Below the pieces are notes generated by a model. It had not been told where the DNA came from, ran no database searches, and was given only the letters and a program-made list of their open reading frames with translations. 64,000 bases of DNA, from positions 49,535,115 to 49,599,114 of the forward strand of contig JACGWO010000002.1 of assembly GCA_034509735.1 (NCBI GenBank), written 5' to 3'. Positions 1 through 14,100 of this stretch are shown in pieces; the stretch's first letter is position 1; every line of letters begins with the position of its first letter. This DNA is from Sesamum alatum. Lineage: Eukaryota > Streptophyta > Magnoliopsida > Lamiales > Pedaliaceae. The position numbers were made by a program, and so were the translations under genes.

Positions 1-1374
1 AAAAAAGACTCAAAAACAGAGCCACACAAAATGAGTACTTTTTATATATTCGTTTAGGAACTACATAATTAAATCAAATTTTAAAAAAATAATTATAATT
101 TATCCAATACTTAACAATATGATTATCATTTTAAAATTTGATGTCGCAGTGCCACGGGAGCCGTTAGTTGCTACCACGTTTTAAAATTTACCATTAAAAA
201 CCATCAATTTCGTATGTGGGCTTCCATGTGTAGGGGCCCATCTGGGTAAGCTCCGTCCAGCCCACTATAATGACCCAAATGGTCCAAGTTCTCTATTATC
301 CTCATGGCTTAATTCGCATTTCCAACACCTTGAGGACTTAATCGAGGAGTTACTCGAAATATTGGGGCGGAAAGTGAAAATATCTGTCCCATTACGTCTC
401 ACTCTCGCAGTGCTCCAGTCCTTGCATTGCTCGTCGCGGAAAATCTCTTTCGCCTTCCAAGAATTTCAAGTCAAAGGTGATCTTATTCTTTGAATAGACC
501 TCTTGCATTTGACTAAGAATTAGATTCTTGATCTAAGATTTTTTTTTCTTCATTTTCTGTAATAGGATCTGTCTATTCCTGAATTTGTTTAACTGATGCC
601 TATTTTTTTCTTGTTCACCGTTGAGTATTTAGTCAACTCTTTGTGATTCTGCTGAAGCCCATTCGGATTTTAACGATGTAATGTATTTCGTGCTAAATTC
701 GTCTGGTTGTTATTGTCCTTGTCTTCTTTTTGGGTTATTTTTCTCTTTTTCGTTGCTGTGATTTGGGTTTCAGAGGTGTCTGTGTGTGTGTGGGGGGGGG
801 GGGGGGGATGAAGAGAGATGTGACGTGTTTTGCTCTCCGCTTGCTTCTTTATGGTCAAGTTTTGCTGGTGAATTTGATGAGTTTTGATGGATCAACAAGG
901 GTTAGAGTTAGAAAAGATGTTTCAAACGAAACAGTTCTTGAGAAAAGAATAGGGGAATACTGTGCAATTTTTATGGTTTATTTTTGCTCATTCCAAACAG
1001 TCTTTTTGATGTTCAGCTTTGGTTGTTTCTTCATTGAGATATGTGTTTGTTGCTGTTAGTAGCCTTAGAATTGTATATTTGCTTCTCTGATGTTGTTGAT
1101 TCGGAATTTATTTGGTACTTCATAATGCGGGCATAATTACTTATTCATGAAATTATGCCTTTTCATATTTGCAGGTATTTCTCTGGTCAAATGACGAGCA
1201 GATAAAAAAGCATTACCCATTAGCTGCTGCTGATTGTTGAGAATTTTTGTGCAATCTTTTCATACAATCTCCAAAGGGAAAAAATTTATGCAGTCTGGTC
1301 CTTATTGTTGACAGGAAGGTGCTTTTTAGGTGGTTTAAGACTTTTTTGACATAGAGAAGTGGAGTTTTTCAAAC
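1..1374 (+). other. 5' flank and untranslated leader of the SPPL gene
   Basis: No protein gene is supported here. A likely 5' UTR exon ends at 476 (tcaaag followed by GTGATC) and a UTR intron runs to an acceptor at 1173-1174 (tttgcag). The leader then continues to the ATG at 1375. The intron holds a GT run followed by about 14 G (781-808). The open frames at 670-1059 lie in this intron and show no protein-like conservation. Confidence 0.5.
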
Positions 1375-3670
1375 ATGGAGCCTCTTTGGAAGCTTATGTA
1401 TTTGCTGGAACCATCTTCAGTCACCCTCTTTGTCACAGCCATAGTAGTGTCCTATGCATCTGCTTCTAGAGCTCTAAACTATGGGAAGGAAATGGAGCGG
1501 AATCGCGACCTGTCAGAAGCTTCCATCACTTTAGATAGGTCTCAGGCACTGATGATACCGATAATGAGCTCTTGCAGCTTGCTTTTTATGTTCTATTTGT
1601 TTTCTTCCGTCTCTCAACTCCTCACTGCTTTTACTGCAGTTGCCTCTGCATCAGCCTTATACTTTTGCCTATCACCATATGTTGCTCAGGTCAAGTCAAG
1701 ATTTAACTTATCTGACCCATATGTATCCCGGTGTTGTTCCAAGTCATTTACAAGGATCCAAAGTGTTCTAGTATCGCTATGTGTTGCTTTTGTTGTAGCA
1801 TGGCTCGTTTCCGGGCACTGGATATTGAACAACTTGTTGGGTATCTCTCTCTGTATCGCTTTTGTCAGCCATGTTCGACTTCCCAATATCAAGATATGTG
1901 CTGTGCTCCTTGTCTGTCTGTTTGTCTATGACGTATTCTGGGTTTTCTATTCAGAGAGGTTTTTTGGGGCAAACGTTATGGTATCAGTTGCAACACAGCA
2001 AGCATCCAATCCAGTACACACAGTAGCTAATAGTCTGAGTCTTCCTGGGCTACAGTTAATAACAAAAAAACTTGAGTTGCCTGTCAAGATCGTCTTCCCC
2101 AGGAATATGTTAGGCGGTGCAGTTCCTGGAAATCATGTATCTGACTACATGATGCTTGGTCTTGGTGACATGGTAAGATTATCTTGCTACTACAATTTGT
2201 TTGGTGTTCCTGTACATATTTGACTTACTTGCTTGATGTGACTGCTTATTCAGGCTATTAGTGCAGAATCTGCAGATTAAGTGTACATCTTTTTTTCCCG
2301 CTTAACAATCAAGTACCCCATGAGGCAATAGTAGCATGTACCTCGCCGATACTCCTAGGAGCTGATTTCCGATTGACTTTTGGTTTCTTCATGTACTATG
2401 TTGAGTCTGAATGTTTGATCATTTTAGTAATTGATCGTTTGATGTTTTAGGTGAACTGAAGTAATTAAAGGAGTTAAAGGACGTGTGGAATATTTTACTT
2501 TGCAAATGTGGTGAATGCTCATTTTGCTTTTCCAACACCTGATAATTTTTTAGCTTCTGTACTCTTTGAAACTCTGGAGCAATTTTCATATGCTACTGAG
2601 ATTGATCTTGGTTGAGCTTTTCAACATTTAATATCTTGGTATTATCTAATCATTCACGTTAAGTGCTTCTGATATAAACTTTGACTCAATCAATAGCTTC
2701 CTAATATTGTTGGTTACCTTTAGTTGTTTGGCAATGGTAACCGCCTCTCAACATGAGTAGGTATCCAAGGATTCTTTGGGATCCATCTTCAGTAGTTTTC
2801 TGCTATTTCTTCTCTCTTATGTTTTGCTCTAATTCATTTACTGCTTAAGGATATGGTTGACAACAAACTGAGCATTTATGTTTCTCTATATCGGTCTTGT
2901 AGGCTATTCCATCAATGCTTTTAGCATTGGTTCTCTGTTTCGATCATAGAAAAGGCCGGGATTCCACCACTCCCTTGGATGTACAATCCTCAAAAGGATT
3001 CAAATACTTTTGGCATGCCCTTTCTGGGTATGCTATTGGCCTGTTTACTGCCTTAGCAGCTGGTATATTGACACGTTCACCTCAACCAGCACTTCTGTAT
3101 CTGGTAAGCATGTGCAGGATTTTTCTAATTTTTTTTCGCTCAATGATTTCCTCCACAACTCTACCGCATTAGTCAGGTCATAGTGATTCAATAAGAAATT
3201 TAAGTGGTTTCATCTCAGCATCAGTATCTCCAGAGACATACTTTAGACGACTGCATCCACATGAGATTGCCATGCATGTTAAAAGTGAAACACGAAAACC
3301 CAAAACTGTGTTCATCCCGTTCTCCAATCATTATACATGCCAACACATATAATAACACACACACACATAGTCCAGGTAAATCAAATCTTTTGGCAGGTGT
3401 CAAATAGGCGACTAGTGACCCAAAAACGAGTTGGTCTCTGATGGGATCATCATTCCCATTTCAAAAGCTTTGTTGAAAGCATTCTTGAATATGGAAGTCC
3501 CCTATTAAAGCTTTGCAATTCTCATTTTCTAGCCGTTTATTTGATGAATGCAGGTACCTTGTACATTGGGGCCGATAATCATCCTCTCTTGGATGAATAA
3601 GGATTTAGCAGAGTTGTGGGAAGGGACTACGACAACTCTAAATGAGAAAGCCCATTCCACAGGAGTATGA
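1375..3670 (+). CDS. SPPL1: Signal peptide peptidase-like 1 (intramembrane aspartyl protease)
   Basis: Three coding exons, 1375-2172, 2903-3103 and 3554-3670, join in phase 0 to give 371 aa, the expected length for plant SPPL1-type proteins. It is a GxGD intramembrane aspartyl protease that cleaves type II transmembrane segments in endomembranes. Seen in the sequence: many hydrophobic segments, the YD catalytic motif at residues 185-186 (LFVYDVFWVF), the GLGD catalytic motif at 262-265 and the PAL motif at about 328-330 (SPQPALLYL). There is no N-terminal protease-associated domain, which separates it from the longer SPPL2-5 type. The first exon stops exactly after GLGDM. The ATG at 1375 is followed at once by a conserved-looking N terminus (MEPLWKLMYLLEPSSV). 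All three catalytic signatures are intact, so it is probably functional. Confidence 0.92.
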
Positions 3671-5185
3671 GCTAATCGTCAGTTGGCCTTCAGCACATCA
3701 GCCCTCCAATTGATACTGTATAAAGTTCAGTGGGCTAACCTGCTCTACCTGAACCACCATTTAAACTAAACAATCAACGAACTGGCGGTGGATTAGGCTA
3801 TTGAAGGAAGTTTATCTTCCACCCATATCAGTATTATATAACACACTATAAAAGGCTACATTTCTTCGAAATATGCATTCGAATCTACTTTTCTAGAGGA
3901 ATTTGGTCACAGTTGTGTGTGTGGTAATGGGGTGCTGGGGTTGATATTTGCAGGTTTGAGCCATCAGATTGTGGAAACTCAACTAACATATTTGACCTGA
4001 GATTTTCAATATTTTCATCACAAAAGAAAGAAGAAAAAAAGGTTAAAAGAGGGGTGGGGGAAATGGGTTCTAATGGTATACCATTTTCATAATTTTTGAA
4101 AAAATTATTAAATTTTGGGTAATGTATATGTAGCATTTATGAGCTTTAGATGGTGAATTTCCTAAGTATAGAAATTTCTATGTTAATGAAAAATTTACAG
4201 ATTATGTTGAACATGTGAAGTAGAAGAATTTTATGGGTCGTTTGTGATTAAAGATATGTAAGTTGAAAATTTTAATAAATTTCTTTTATTTTGTACTCAA
4301 TGGATGCCAATATGAAAAAAAATAATCAAAGACGGGGGAGAAAAAAGATGGAGGAAATGTACATAAAATAATATTTTAATTTTAATTTTACTATTTAAAA
4401 ACATAAATTAAATTCAACTATTTATTTATAGGATAATTTTGAAATCATTTCTTGAGATTTAGTGTAATTATACTTAGATTTCCTATAGTTAGGAAAATTA
4501 CACTTAGTACTTTTAAAGTTTGTTTTCGTCTAACACAGATCCATTCATTAATAAAATTCACGGAATTTGTCCACATTAGCAAAATAGTCAAAAAAAAAAA
4601 AATGTTTACCCCCAATTAATGTATTATAGAATTATTGCAAGTGAAATAAATATTTTATGATCAAACTACTCTTATGAATATTTATAAGTTAATGTATATG
4701 AGGAGGTACATAAAAGTTTTGTTGACATGCAATAAGTCAATTAGGGTAAATAAGAATTTTCATAAAATTTTTTACTAATGTCAACAAATTGCGTCAATTT
4801 TACTAATTAATGGATCTATTTGTTGGATGAAAACATTTAGGGTACTAAATATAATTTCGAAATCATTAAAGGTCCATACGTAATTACCCAAAATTTAAGG
4901 GGAGAATGGTATAATTATCACTTATTTATATCACAAGGCAAATTATGGGCTTTGGTGTTGATTGATGACCCGGCCCAATACATATCCATTCGAACTGAAC
5001 CCGGAAGTAGGGTCCAAATTAACCGTACGTCCCCGTTGTGAGCAAATATTCCGTTTTAATATTCGGGTTCTAAAACCCTGCATTTCTCTTCTTAATTCCC
5101 TCCACCGCCGGAGCTCCGTCGTAGAAGCGGCACCAATTTGCCAGCAGAAAGGGAAAAACATAGTTGAAGAAAAGGAAGCGTGAGA
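3671..5185. other. Intergenic region with a foldback repeat
   Basis: SPPL1 3' UTR followed by AT-rich spacer. It contains the inverted repeat described at 4431-4889 and the short 5' UTR of the CPSF100 gene (about 5060-5185). No TATA box is obvious and no additional gene is seen. Confidence 0.6.
4431..4889. repeat. Foldback (MITE-like) inverted repeat
   Basis: The left arm (4431-4600) reads as an imperfect reverse complement of the right arm (about 4740-4889). For example, TTTAGTAC, AGATCCATT and the TTTGT..ACATTAG segments occur in both arms. The ends are GGATAATTTT and TAATTACCC, resembling the GGG...CCC elements elsewhere in the window. I could not find a clean target-site duplication. Confidence 0.55.
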
Positions 5186-8100
5186 ATGGGGACTTCAGTG
5201 CAAGTAAAGCCGCTTTGTGGAGTCTACAACGAGAACCCGCTCTCGTACTTAGTCTCAGTGGACAACTTCAATTTCCTCATTGATTGTGGTTGGAACGACC
5301 AATTTGATACCTCGCTTCTCGAACCCCTCTCCAGGTGTTTAGTTTTTACCTCATTTTTGTTTTCTGATATTTGTTGCATGTTTTGTGCCATGGTTGAAGT
5401 AGAAAGAAGAAAAAATTGAGTTGCAGTACTTTCCGATGTGGCACTGGCCGACAAGTGAAAATTCTTGTATTGGAATGATAGTTGATGATTATTGGTGTTT
5501 GTATGGACATCCATGGTTTTGGATTTAGCAAGTGCTTGTAAGCAAGAATTTGGGTTGGGGATTCGTGGAGTTGGGTGCCATTGAGTGAAAGGGATTACAC
5601 AGAGGTCGGGAGTAATGTGTTCAGAATGTTGATTTGCAGTGTTAGAGTTTGGATTTCGAAATTCATGGTTTAAGTAATAATTGCTCTCAGTTTAACTTGA
5701 AGTAGATGAATGTCATGCATCTAGCAGAACCTTTTGAGACAGGGCAATGAAGTTGCAAATGTTGATATCTATGTGAATTTAAATCAGGTTCACCTAATTG
5801 CGTGGAATGTACATTTGATGTATAAAATATCATGCAACGTGGTTGAGTGCAACTGCGGTTTGCTGGCTGTCAAGGGGAGTTGTATTTCATTTTAAATCTT
5901 AAAGAATACGGAAAAATTAGATTCAGGGAGACAAATTTGGTTCAACTGTTTAACTATGTAACAGCCATAGATGTAAACATGCTAGTAGATTTGCTCTAAA
6001 AGAAGTATTCCAAATGGAAAGAAAAGGCTGTAGAAGCTGTATTAAGCAGCAAATATTGACCAATATTAAGGATCTTACTTTCTATCAGAATTTCATTTGT
6101 CACACAAATGTAGTTCATTGTTTCTAATTAGTTTGCTGGCTGCAAGGAGTTGGTTTGAGTTTCTGAATTGGTTTAAGATTTTTCAGTAAGAACAAAGCCC
6201 TTATTTTTTGGGTACTGTAGTCATTTCCATGCTGTGTGTAAGATAGCTTGCTTTGGTGATCAGGGTAGCTTCAACTGTGGATGCTGTCTTGCTGTCACAC
6301 CCCGACACACTTCACCTTGGTGCTTTACCCTATGCCATGAAGCAACTTGGGCTTTCTGCTCCAGTTTTTGCAACTGAACCTGTGTACAGATTGGGCCTTC
6401 TCACCATGTATGACCACTATCTGTCTCGAAAGGTGAAATTTTATTCAGGGAGTTTAATTTCTTTGAGTCTGCTTGGTGTTGCTTTCCGGTTCTTTGGCCC
6501 ACTGTTTAACATCTAAAACATTTAGAATGTGAAGGTGATATAGCTTAAGTTAACTAACCTGCAAGAAATGACATTTTTTAACAGTCCATTTGTCAATTCC
6601 TGAAGTAGTTGAGAGCCACTGACTCTGAGGTTCTTTTACTTTAAAAATGAAGTCAAGTGCCTGATTCTACACAAATTGTTTTTATTTACTCATGTAATTT
6701 TGATGGATTGTTTCATTCTCAAGGATCACAGTGTCAGTATTCTAGTTACATTTTTTCTTTATAAATTTCTACAAAATTTTGATGGATTGTTTATATATGA
6801 TGTTATAAATGGTTCATCATAGAATCAATGAAACTTGTTTGAGATAATTACATTGAAGTTCCACAAATAGTTCCTAACAGAATCCATTAAACTTGTTTGT
6901 GATAATTATATTGAAATTTGGTTAATAGATTTATATTCACTTATTCTGTAAGACATTTGTGGCCAGCTAGGTCTTTCAAATCTAGCATTTGGTTGTCTAT
7001 TGCTATAGATTGCTGTTGTTATTTCAATAGAAACCGTGTTATTTCATTGATAAATCAACCAACTACAACTTTGTCCAAAAACATATGTTATGGTCCTCAA
7101 GTTGGATAAATTGACTCATTGTATACCTTTTCTTTTTCTGAGTTTTTTGCAAAAGAATTGTTACAAAAAATGAAGAGTATGAAATGAATTATGCAAATAT
7201 ACTGCTTTTCTTAGTCCCCACAATACAATAAACAAATACTTGTGATAAGACTTTGCTTAGCAACTTGATTTTATGTTTAGCAATAGCTAAAAAATTAGAA
7301 AGCTGCAGAAGCTCATCTATTCTAATAGGATCAGCATGGAAAATGATGATGCTAACTAATTGTTGATCTTAGTTGAAAAAAGAATAGAACTGAACTAAAT
7401 CTTCAATACATAAACTGACTTGTTAAGGGTATTGAACATGCATCATTTCCTCACGTGTAATTACTTCCTTTCTGTATCTCCTTTGGAAACTGATAGTACA
7501 TTGGTTCTGGCATGTCGTCGGAATGTTGATGAATTTCCAGTCTACTTGTATGAATTGAGGTCACTTGGAATGTGGAATGTAATTTCTCTTGTAACCATTT
7601 TATTGATAAGTTTATTATTGGATGAGTTTGTCATTTTCTACACCACTTGTTTGTTTCAGAGCTTCTTCTTCATTATGATATTTATTTCAAATATTTAATG
7701 GCATCCACTTCTTTTCAGCAAGTATCAGAGTTTGATTTGTTTACACTGGATGACATTGACTCCGCGTTCCAAAACATTACCAGATTGACCTACTCTCAGA
7801 ATTATTACATGTCTGGTAAATTTTCTTTGCGTCTTTGCATAAATTTGAAAATCAGAAAGCGTGAAAACTTTGCCTCTGTTGTGTTGTTTGTTCCTATTAT
7901 CTCTTTTCATTCTTCGTTTCTTTTTGGTAATATTGTAGGTCAGAGCTCTTTTCTGTATCTCTAAGTTTTATTTTTATTTTACCTCTTGTGATGAGGGTGA
8001 GGGGTGGGAACATGCCATTTTGTAACTTCTTTATAGTTTATACATGTACATTGCTTAGCGATAACTAAGACCACAAGCTGCAGTCTTACTGCTAGAATTT

Positions 8101-11100
8101 GCATCCTAGATAAGCTTTAGTTTGATCTCTTAATTGATTACATGTCCATTTTCCTTTGATTTCCTTTTCCCTGTTGTTGTATCTAGGATTACACTTGTTG
8201 GCATGCAAATTTAGCTATATTGGCGATGATAACAGTTGTACATTGTAGGTGACTCTTATCGATGTAAGAGTGCAGCATCTTATGTATGATTAAAGAGTCA
8301 GATGTGGCTTACCTTTTATTATGCATCTTATGTTTTTCCTGTCCTATGGACTAACACTAGGAAAAGGAGAAGGAATTGTAATTGCTCCCCATGCAGCTGG
8401 TCACCTTTTAGGGGGCACAGTCTGGAAGATAACAAAAGACGGGGAGGATGTAATATATGCTGTTGACTTCAATCATCGAAAAGAAAGGTGGTCTTTCTGG
8501 TGACTGCATACAAGCTGTTTTAGCCCAAAAGTAAAATTTACAGAATGGAATAAACTAATGCGATGTTTGTTTCCATCAGGCATTTGAATGGAACAGTTTT
8601 AGAGTCTTTTGTACGCCCTGCAGTTTTAATAACAGACGCATACAATGCTTTGTTAAGTAATCAGCCTCCAAGACGTCAAAGAGACCAACAATTTCTAGGT
8701 AATAGTATAAGTGAAGTTTGCTATATCCTTTTACAAACTCATCCGGAGCTGGCTATATTTATTTACTAGCAGATTGGCTCATGATTTCAGCCGTGTGTGG
8801 ATTCAATATTCCAGTTGAAACATTTGAGAATACATTTTTTTTTGTCCTGTTGGTCCTGTAGGGAAGCATGGGTTAAGTGCATTTAGTTGCATAAATAAGG
8901 GAGATTTGTCAATTATTCTTATGTTCATGTATATTCAATCAAAATCAGAAACTTTTCTTAAAGATTCACAAAGGAATTACTTTTCATTTTCATTCTTCTC
9001 CATGGAATCCATATCCGGCCAGTGCCTAATAAAATCTGCAATTCATAGATTTATTACACAGCATGAGGGGTTTTCCTTATTCTTCTGTGTTTTAGATGCC
9101 ATACTGAAGACACTGAGAGGGGATGGAAAGATATTACTACCTGTAGATACTGCTGGTCGGGTGTTGGAGCTAATTTTGATACTGGAGCAGGTGAGTCGAC
9201 TTTTATAAGAAGCTTCTATGCAGGTGATTGTGTATCGGTCTCTGATGTCTATCAGTACAAAAATGCAGTATTGGGAGCAAAACCACTTAACATATCCTAT
9301 CTTCTTCCTGACATATGTTTCATCAAGCACGATTGATTATGCCAAGAGCTTTCTTGAGTGGATGAGTGACTCTATAGCAAAATCCTTTGAGCACACAAGA
9401 GACAACGCTTTTCTTTTGAAGTAAGATGTATTTCTCTTGCACTTTTCAATTGATTGCTTAAAGTGCATTTCAAGCATGTGGAAAGACATACACATTGCAG
9501 GGATAAAATACTGAATTTGTCAAATCGGAGAATTATTGATGTCTAACACCATCCCCTAGGGAAATAATGCCACTGACTCATGTTTGCACTTTTTCCATAT
9601 CCCCAAGATCCAGACATTCTTGGGCCTAAATGTGTTGAGCCTTTAATGTAGTTACTGTTGTAATATGGTCCGACAATCCTAGATACCTGGTCCATAAAAC
9701 TTCATTGTTCAGATAGAGCAAAGGTGAAATGAATTTGATCTTTTTACTGTCGCTCGTGGTACTCCTTATATCTTGTGTGCTTTGCGAACTTGTGATGGGT
9801 TCTCATTAAGGATGTTATGCAAAAACTTGCAGACATGTAACACTTTTGATCAGCAAGAGTGAGCTTGAAAAAATTCCTGATGGCCCAAAGGTTAGGATAT
9901 GTAATCACTTAATCAGATCATTTTGATGACTTTGTTGGTTTTCTTATTCATGATTTCATTAGCATCGTTTGACCAGGTCGTATTAGCATCCATGGGAAGT
10001 TTAGAGGTTGGATTTTCTCATGATATTTTTGTTGAGTGGGCTGCTGACACGAAGAACCTTGTACTTTTTACTGAGAGAGGCCAGGTTTGTTCTGATTCTT
10101 ATCAATGATCTATGTAGCAATTTAAGGGGATTCTTGAATTACGATTTTGTAATTGAAGGTGATATCATGTAAACTAGTTTCCTTTGGTAGTTGGTACCTC
10201 AAGTGCTATCAGAAACTCATGGTTGATCTGTTGGCTTTGATGGAGGAAAGTGGGGACAAAGTAATTATAGTATTCATTACCGTTAAGTTTTTCCCCTGTC
10301 AATGCTATTTTTTCCCTAAAGCACATGCCTGTTATATTGTAACTTCATGGGCATTATTAATCTGCTCTCCAATTTGGTGTCTTTGTATTTGCTTTTGTCA
10401 AAGATTATAGTTTAAATTGATTTCTAGAAATGCATTGAAGTTAGTGTTCACTCAAATAGACGCTATAATATTTCTTCAATCTATTCCATATTCTCTTAGC
10501 TTTAGTTGATGCTTTTGGTACTTTCTTGAGGGGGTGGACTTGTGCGCTGTAAAATTTATTTACAGCTCTGTGGATATCTTTATGCCTCAACATTTTTTAG
10601 TAATTCTTCTCTTTTCCTTTTTAAGATAATCAGTTTTTCACTTCAATGAAAATCTGCATTTGTTGTTGGATACGTCACCAAACGATTTTAGCTGTCATTC
10701 CCCGCTTTTGAAAAGGTTTTATCTCTTTGTTATTGTGAGTTTATCTATTAGTACCCAAAGAGCGTCTTTCCAAACTTAAGAAGTTAGAATGTAAATACCG
10801 AATATTTGCCTATCATCTAATACAAAAAAATGGAAAATGTTGAGGGAAACTATTATTCCGATTGCCTTTCTGCTAATGTAACCTTTACACTGATTTTTTC
10901 ACATTGTAGTTTGCCACATTAGCACGTATGCTTCAGTCAGATCCTCCTCCTAAAGCTGTTAAAGTTACCATGTCAAAGAGAATCCCTTTGGTTGGAGAGG
11001 AGTTGGCTGCTTATGAAGAAGAACAAAATCGGAAAAGAAAGGAAGAAGCTCTTAAAGCTACTCTCATGAAAGAGGAGGAATCAAAAGCATCTCTGAGTGC

Positions 11101-14100
11101 CGAGCTTGCTGTGGGTGACCCCATGGTTATTGATGCAAATATCAAACAACCTTCTTCAAATGGTATTCTTGAATTTTTCTTCCCACTTGCTAATTCACAT
11201 GCTATACTTTTCTTTAGCTGATTCGTATATAGTCTAAAAGATGTTCTTTCCATCTCTCTATTTGAATGAAGCCATGTCAGGGAAAAGGACATCATTTAGC
11301 AATCTAAACACCTGTTCGACAAAGAAACTGAGAAATCTAAAGGGATCAAAAAAGCAGGAACAATAATTCACACAAATTGAACAATTTTTTCTATTTTCCT
11401 GATTTGCTTCCCGAAAATATAAGATAGGAGACTTTAGTTCTTGTACTGGTGCCTGAGATCCTTTGCCTTTATATATCTTTGTGTTGTACTGAAATGATGG
11501 AAAATCAACTGCGCTTACTTCTTGCAGCTGCTGGTTTTCAACGTGGAGCATTCAGGGACGTGTTCATTGATGGATTTGTTCCACCACCATCTAGTGCTGG
11601 CCCCATGTTCCCCTTCTACGACAACTCCTTCGAATGGGATGATTTTGGTGAAGTCATCAATCCTGATGATTATACAATCAAAGATGAAGATATGGACCAG
11701 GCGTCTATGCCGGTGAGTTTCTGGTGTATATTTTACTCTCTATAATTACTAGAGATTTATACCATGATGTTTTATTTCAGAATATGTGTATTAAGTATGA
11801 GCAGAGGAAAACTCTATCTTGGGAAAATATTGATTCAAGAGACTTGAGGTGAATACCAGGACATCTTTGTTGCTGGCTGTGGGATGTGATACAATAAGAG
11901 GACTGTGCTGATGATAGTTATTGAAACAAGGACAATGTGTAGCTTTATGTCAACAGTGGTCAAGAATATTAGATGCTTATTGAGATTATGTGTCAGTTGA
12001 TTGTTGAATGATGAATGGTAGGTACAAAAAAAACTAAAGGACATTGGAGGAAGGGGAATAAGAGAAAAGAAAGGTCCAAACTGGATGGTAATAAAAAGCA
12101 AAGAAGGCAATCATGCTTGAGTAATTCGAGGAACTTGGCCTATGACATGTTCTGCACTTTGGCCTTTGTGGTTTCCCAGTTAAAAATGCTTTTTAATTTT
12201 TTTTTATTGTTTAACGAGATAAATACTCACTTTGTATTCTTGGTGCAATGTATCTTACAATGCCATTTGTCTAGGTTGATGGTGACCTCAATGGGAAGCT
12301 TGATGAAGCATCTGCAAACTTAATGCTTGATACAACACCATCAAAAGTAGTATCTTCTGAGCAAACAGTATGTCCAACCTGTCTTTCATTTCTGTCTGAA
12401 GCTGAAGTTGTTCTTGTCATGGTGAAATATCACTGATGCAAAAAAATAAGTTAGTGTCCATCATTATTACATCACATTTTTTGTTTCTTTTTTGGAATTG
12501 GTCTCCCCTGACTAGAATATTAAGAAGAAAAGTGATGATCATATATTCGAATGAATTAAAAAATCGTAAATCGTGAAAATACTATGAACAAGGGGGGTGG
12601 GGGGAATATTTGTTGTATCTTTTATGCCATTCTTGATATTTGAAGTATTAGATTTTTTACTTTTTTTGTCTGTAATTTCTTTGTTAAAGCTCATCTTCTT
12701 GGTGCCCATGGTTTTTCGGTGGGTAGGTACAATTTCAAACTGTTTGTTTCAGGTGTTTGAAGTGAGAATTTTCAAATGCAGTGAAGATAGATAGATTGGA
12801 TTTTGGAACCAAATTGGATTTTCAGAAATACTTTATGTTTGGAACCAAATTGGATTGCCTACTATATATTACATGATCATATGATATTGTTATGTAGAGA
12901 TCTGCTTCACTTTTAGAGTCGACCTTTATGATTTGCTGCGCGTTGTAGTTTTCTATTTATTTTTTTTTTTGTCTAAGATTTATCAAATTAATCTACCACT
13001 ACATGGTAGACAATGGTTTCTTTTGTCGTCCTCATTTCACAACTTATCCTTTCTTCTTGCTTTGGTTTTGGGGAGTGCCAAGTTATGCTTATGTTTGGTT
13101 TTACTGTCTACACACACACCCTTTGACATTTCTCTGGGAATCAAACTACTCATTTGCAAGTTTCATCCTAAAGCCATTTGTGCAATTGACAATGTATGCA
13201 TGGCAAGCATCAGCATGATGACCACAGTGCAAGGAGATTTTTAGTAGGTCAAAGTATGGTCTTTCTGCAAGATTATCAATAGCAATGCAAAATTGACTCT
13301 GGGATTGCAATTTTCTCACAAGTTAGTGAGTTCAGATAGGTGGCAATAAACTTGTGCTTATATAGTTGGAGTTTTGAAGTCACCGAGTTCCTAAGGTCCA
13401 CGGTGGACACATTGTGGAACAATTATTCAGTGATTTGTATTGTGTTACTGAGCAGTCCGTTTGCCTGTCCTCTAAGTGCAGTGATCTTTTTCCAGAATTT
13501 CCAAAACCTCTTATTTCCTTAATGTTGATGCTGTGTTTCCGTTGGATGTTTTGGTTCTCCCAAATGCAGGTCTATGTCAAGTGTTCTTTGGTCTATATGG
13601 ATTTTGAGGGCCGTTCTGATGGCAGCTCAATCAAAAAGATTCTTGGCCACGTTTCACCGTTAAAGCTTGTGAGAAAATTTTTGTCCTTTTGAAATCATTC
13701 ATATGCCTTTGTATCTTTTATTCTAAGGATATTGATATTGTGTCTTCAATGCATCGAAATCTGCTGAGTTCACACTGCTTACTATGAATATACTTGTCGA
13801 CTTAGTGCGCGGACTGTGCCATGTGTCTACGAGTACAATAAAAAACTAGGAATTGATGTGGTTACAGTCTTTATTGCATATTTTATGTTAGAAAGAAAAT
13901 AAAACTGAAGTTGTCTGCATATGCACTAAAGCGCCAAGCTGTATGTGTGAGGTTTACTGCTTAAAAATTGAGAAGAAAAGCATCTGCAAATTGTAGCGAA
14001 TAAACTTCTGTTAAGTAGTTAACTTGAGACTAAAGAAATTATGCTTGGCATAGAGCATTAGTACTCGCAGATTATTGGGACAAAGGTGCCAATTGAGATA

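Noticed and set aside
730..1059. ORF of 109 aa with a poly-Gly stretch
   Set aside because: It lies in the 5' UTR intron of the SPPL gene and its Gly run comes from a G homopolymer after a GT repeat. No family similarity.
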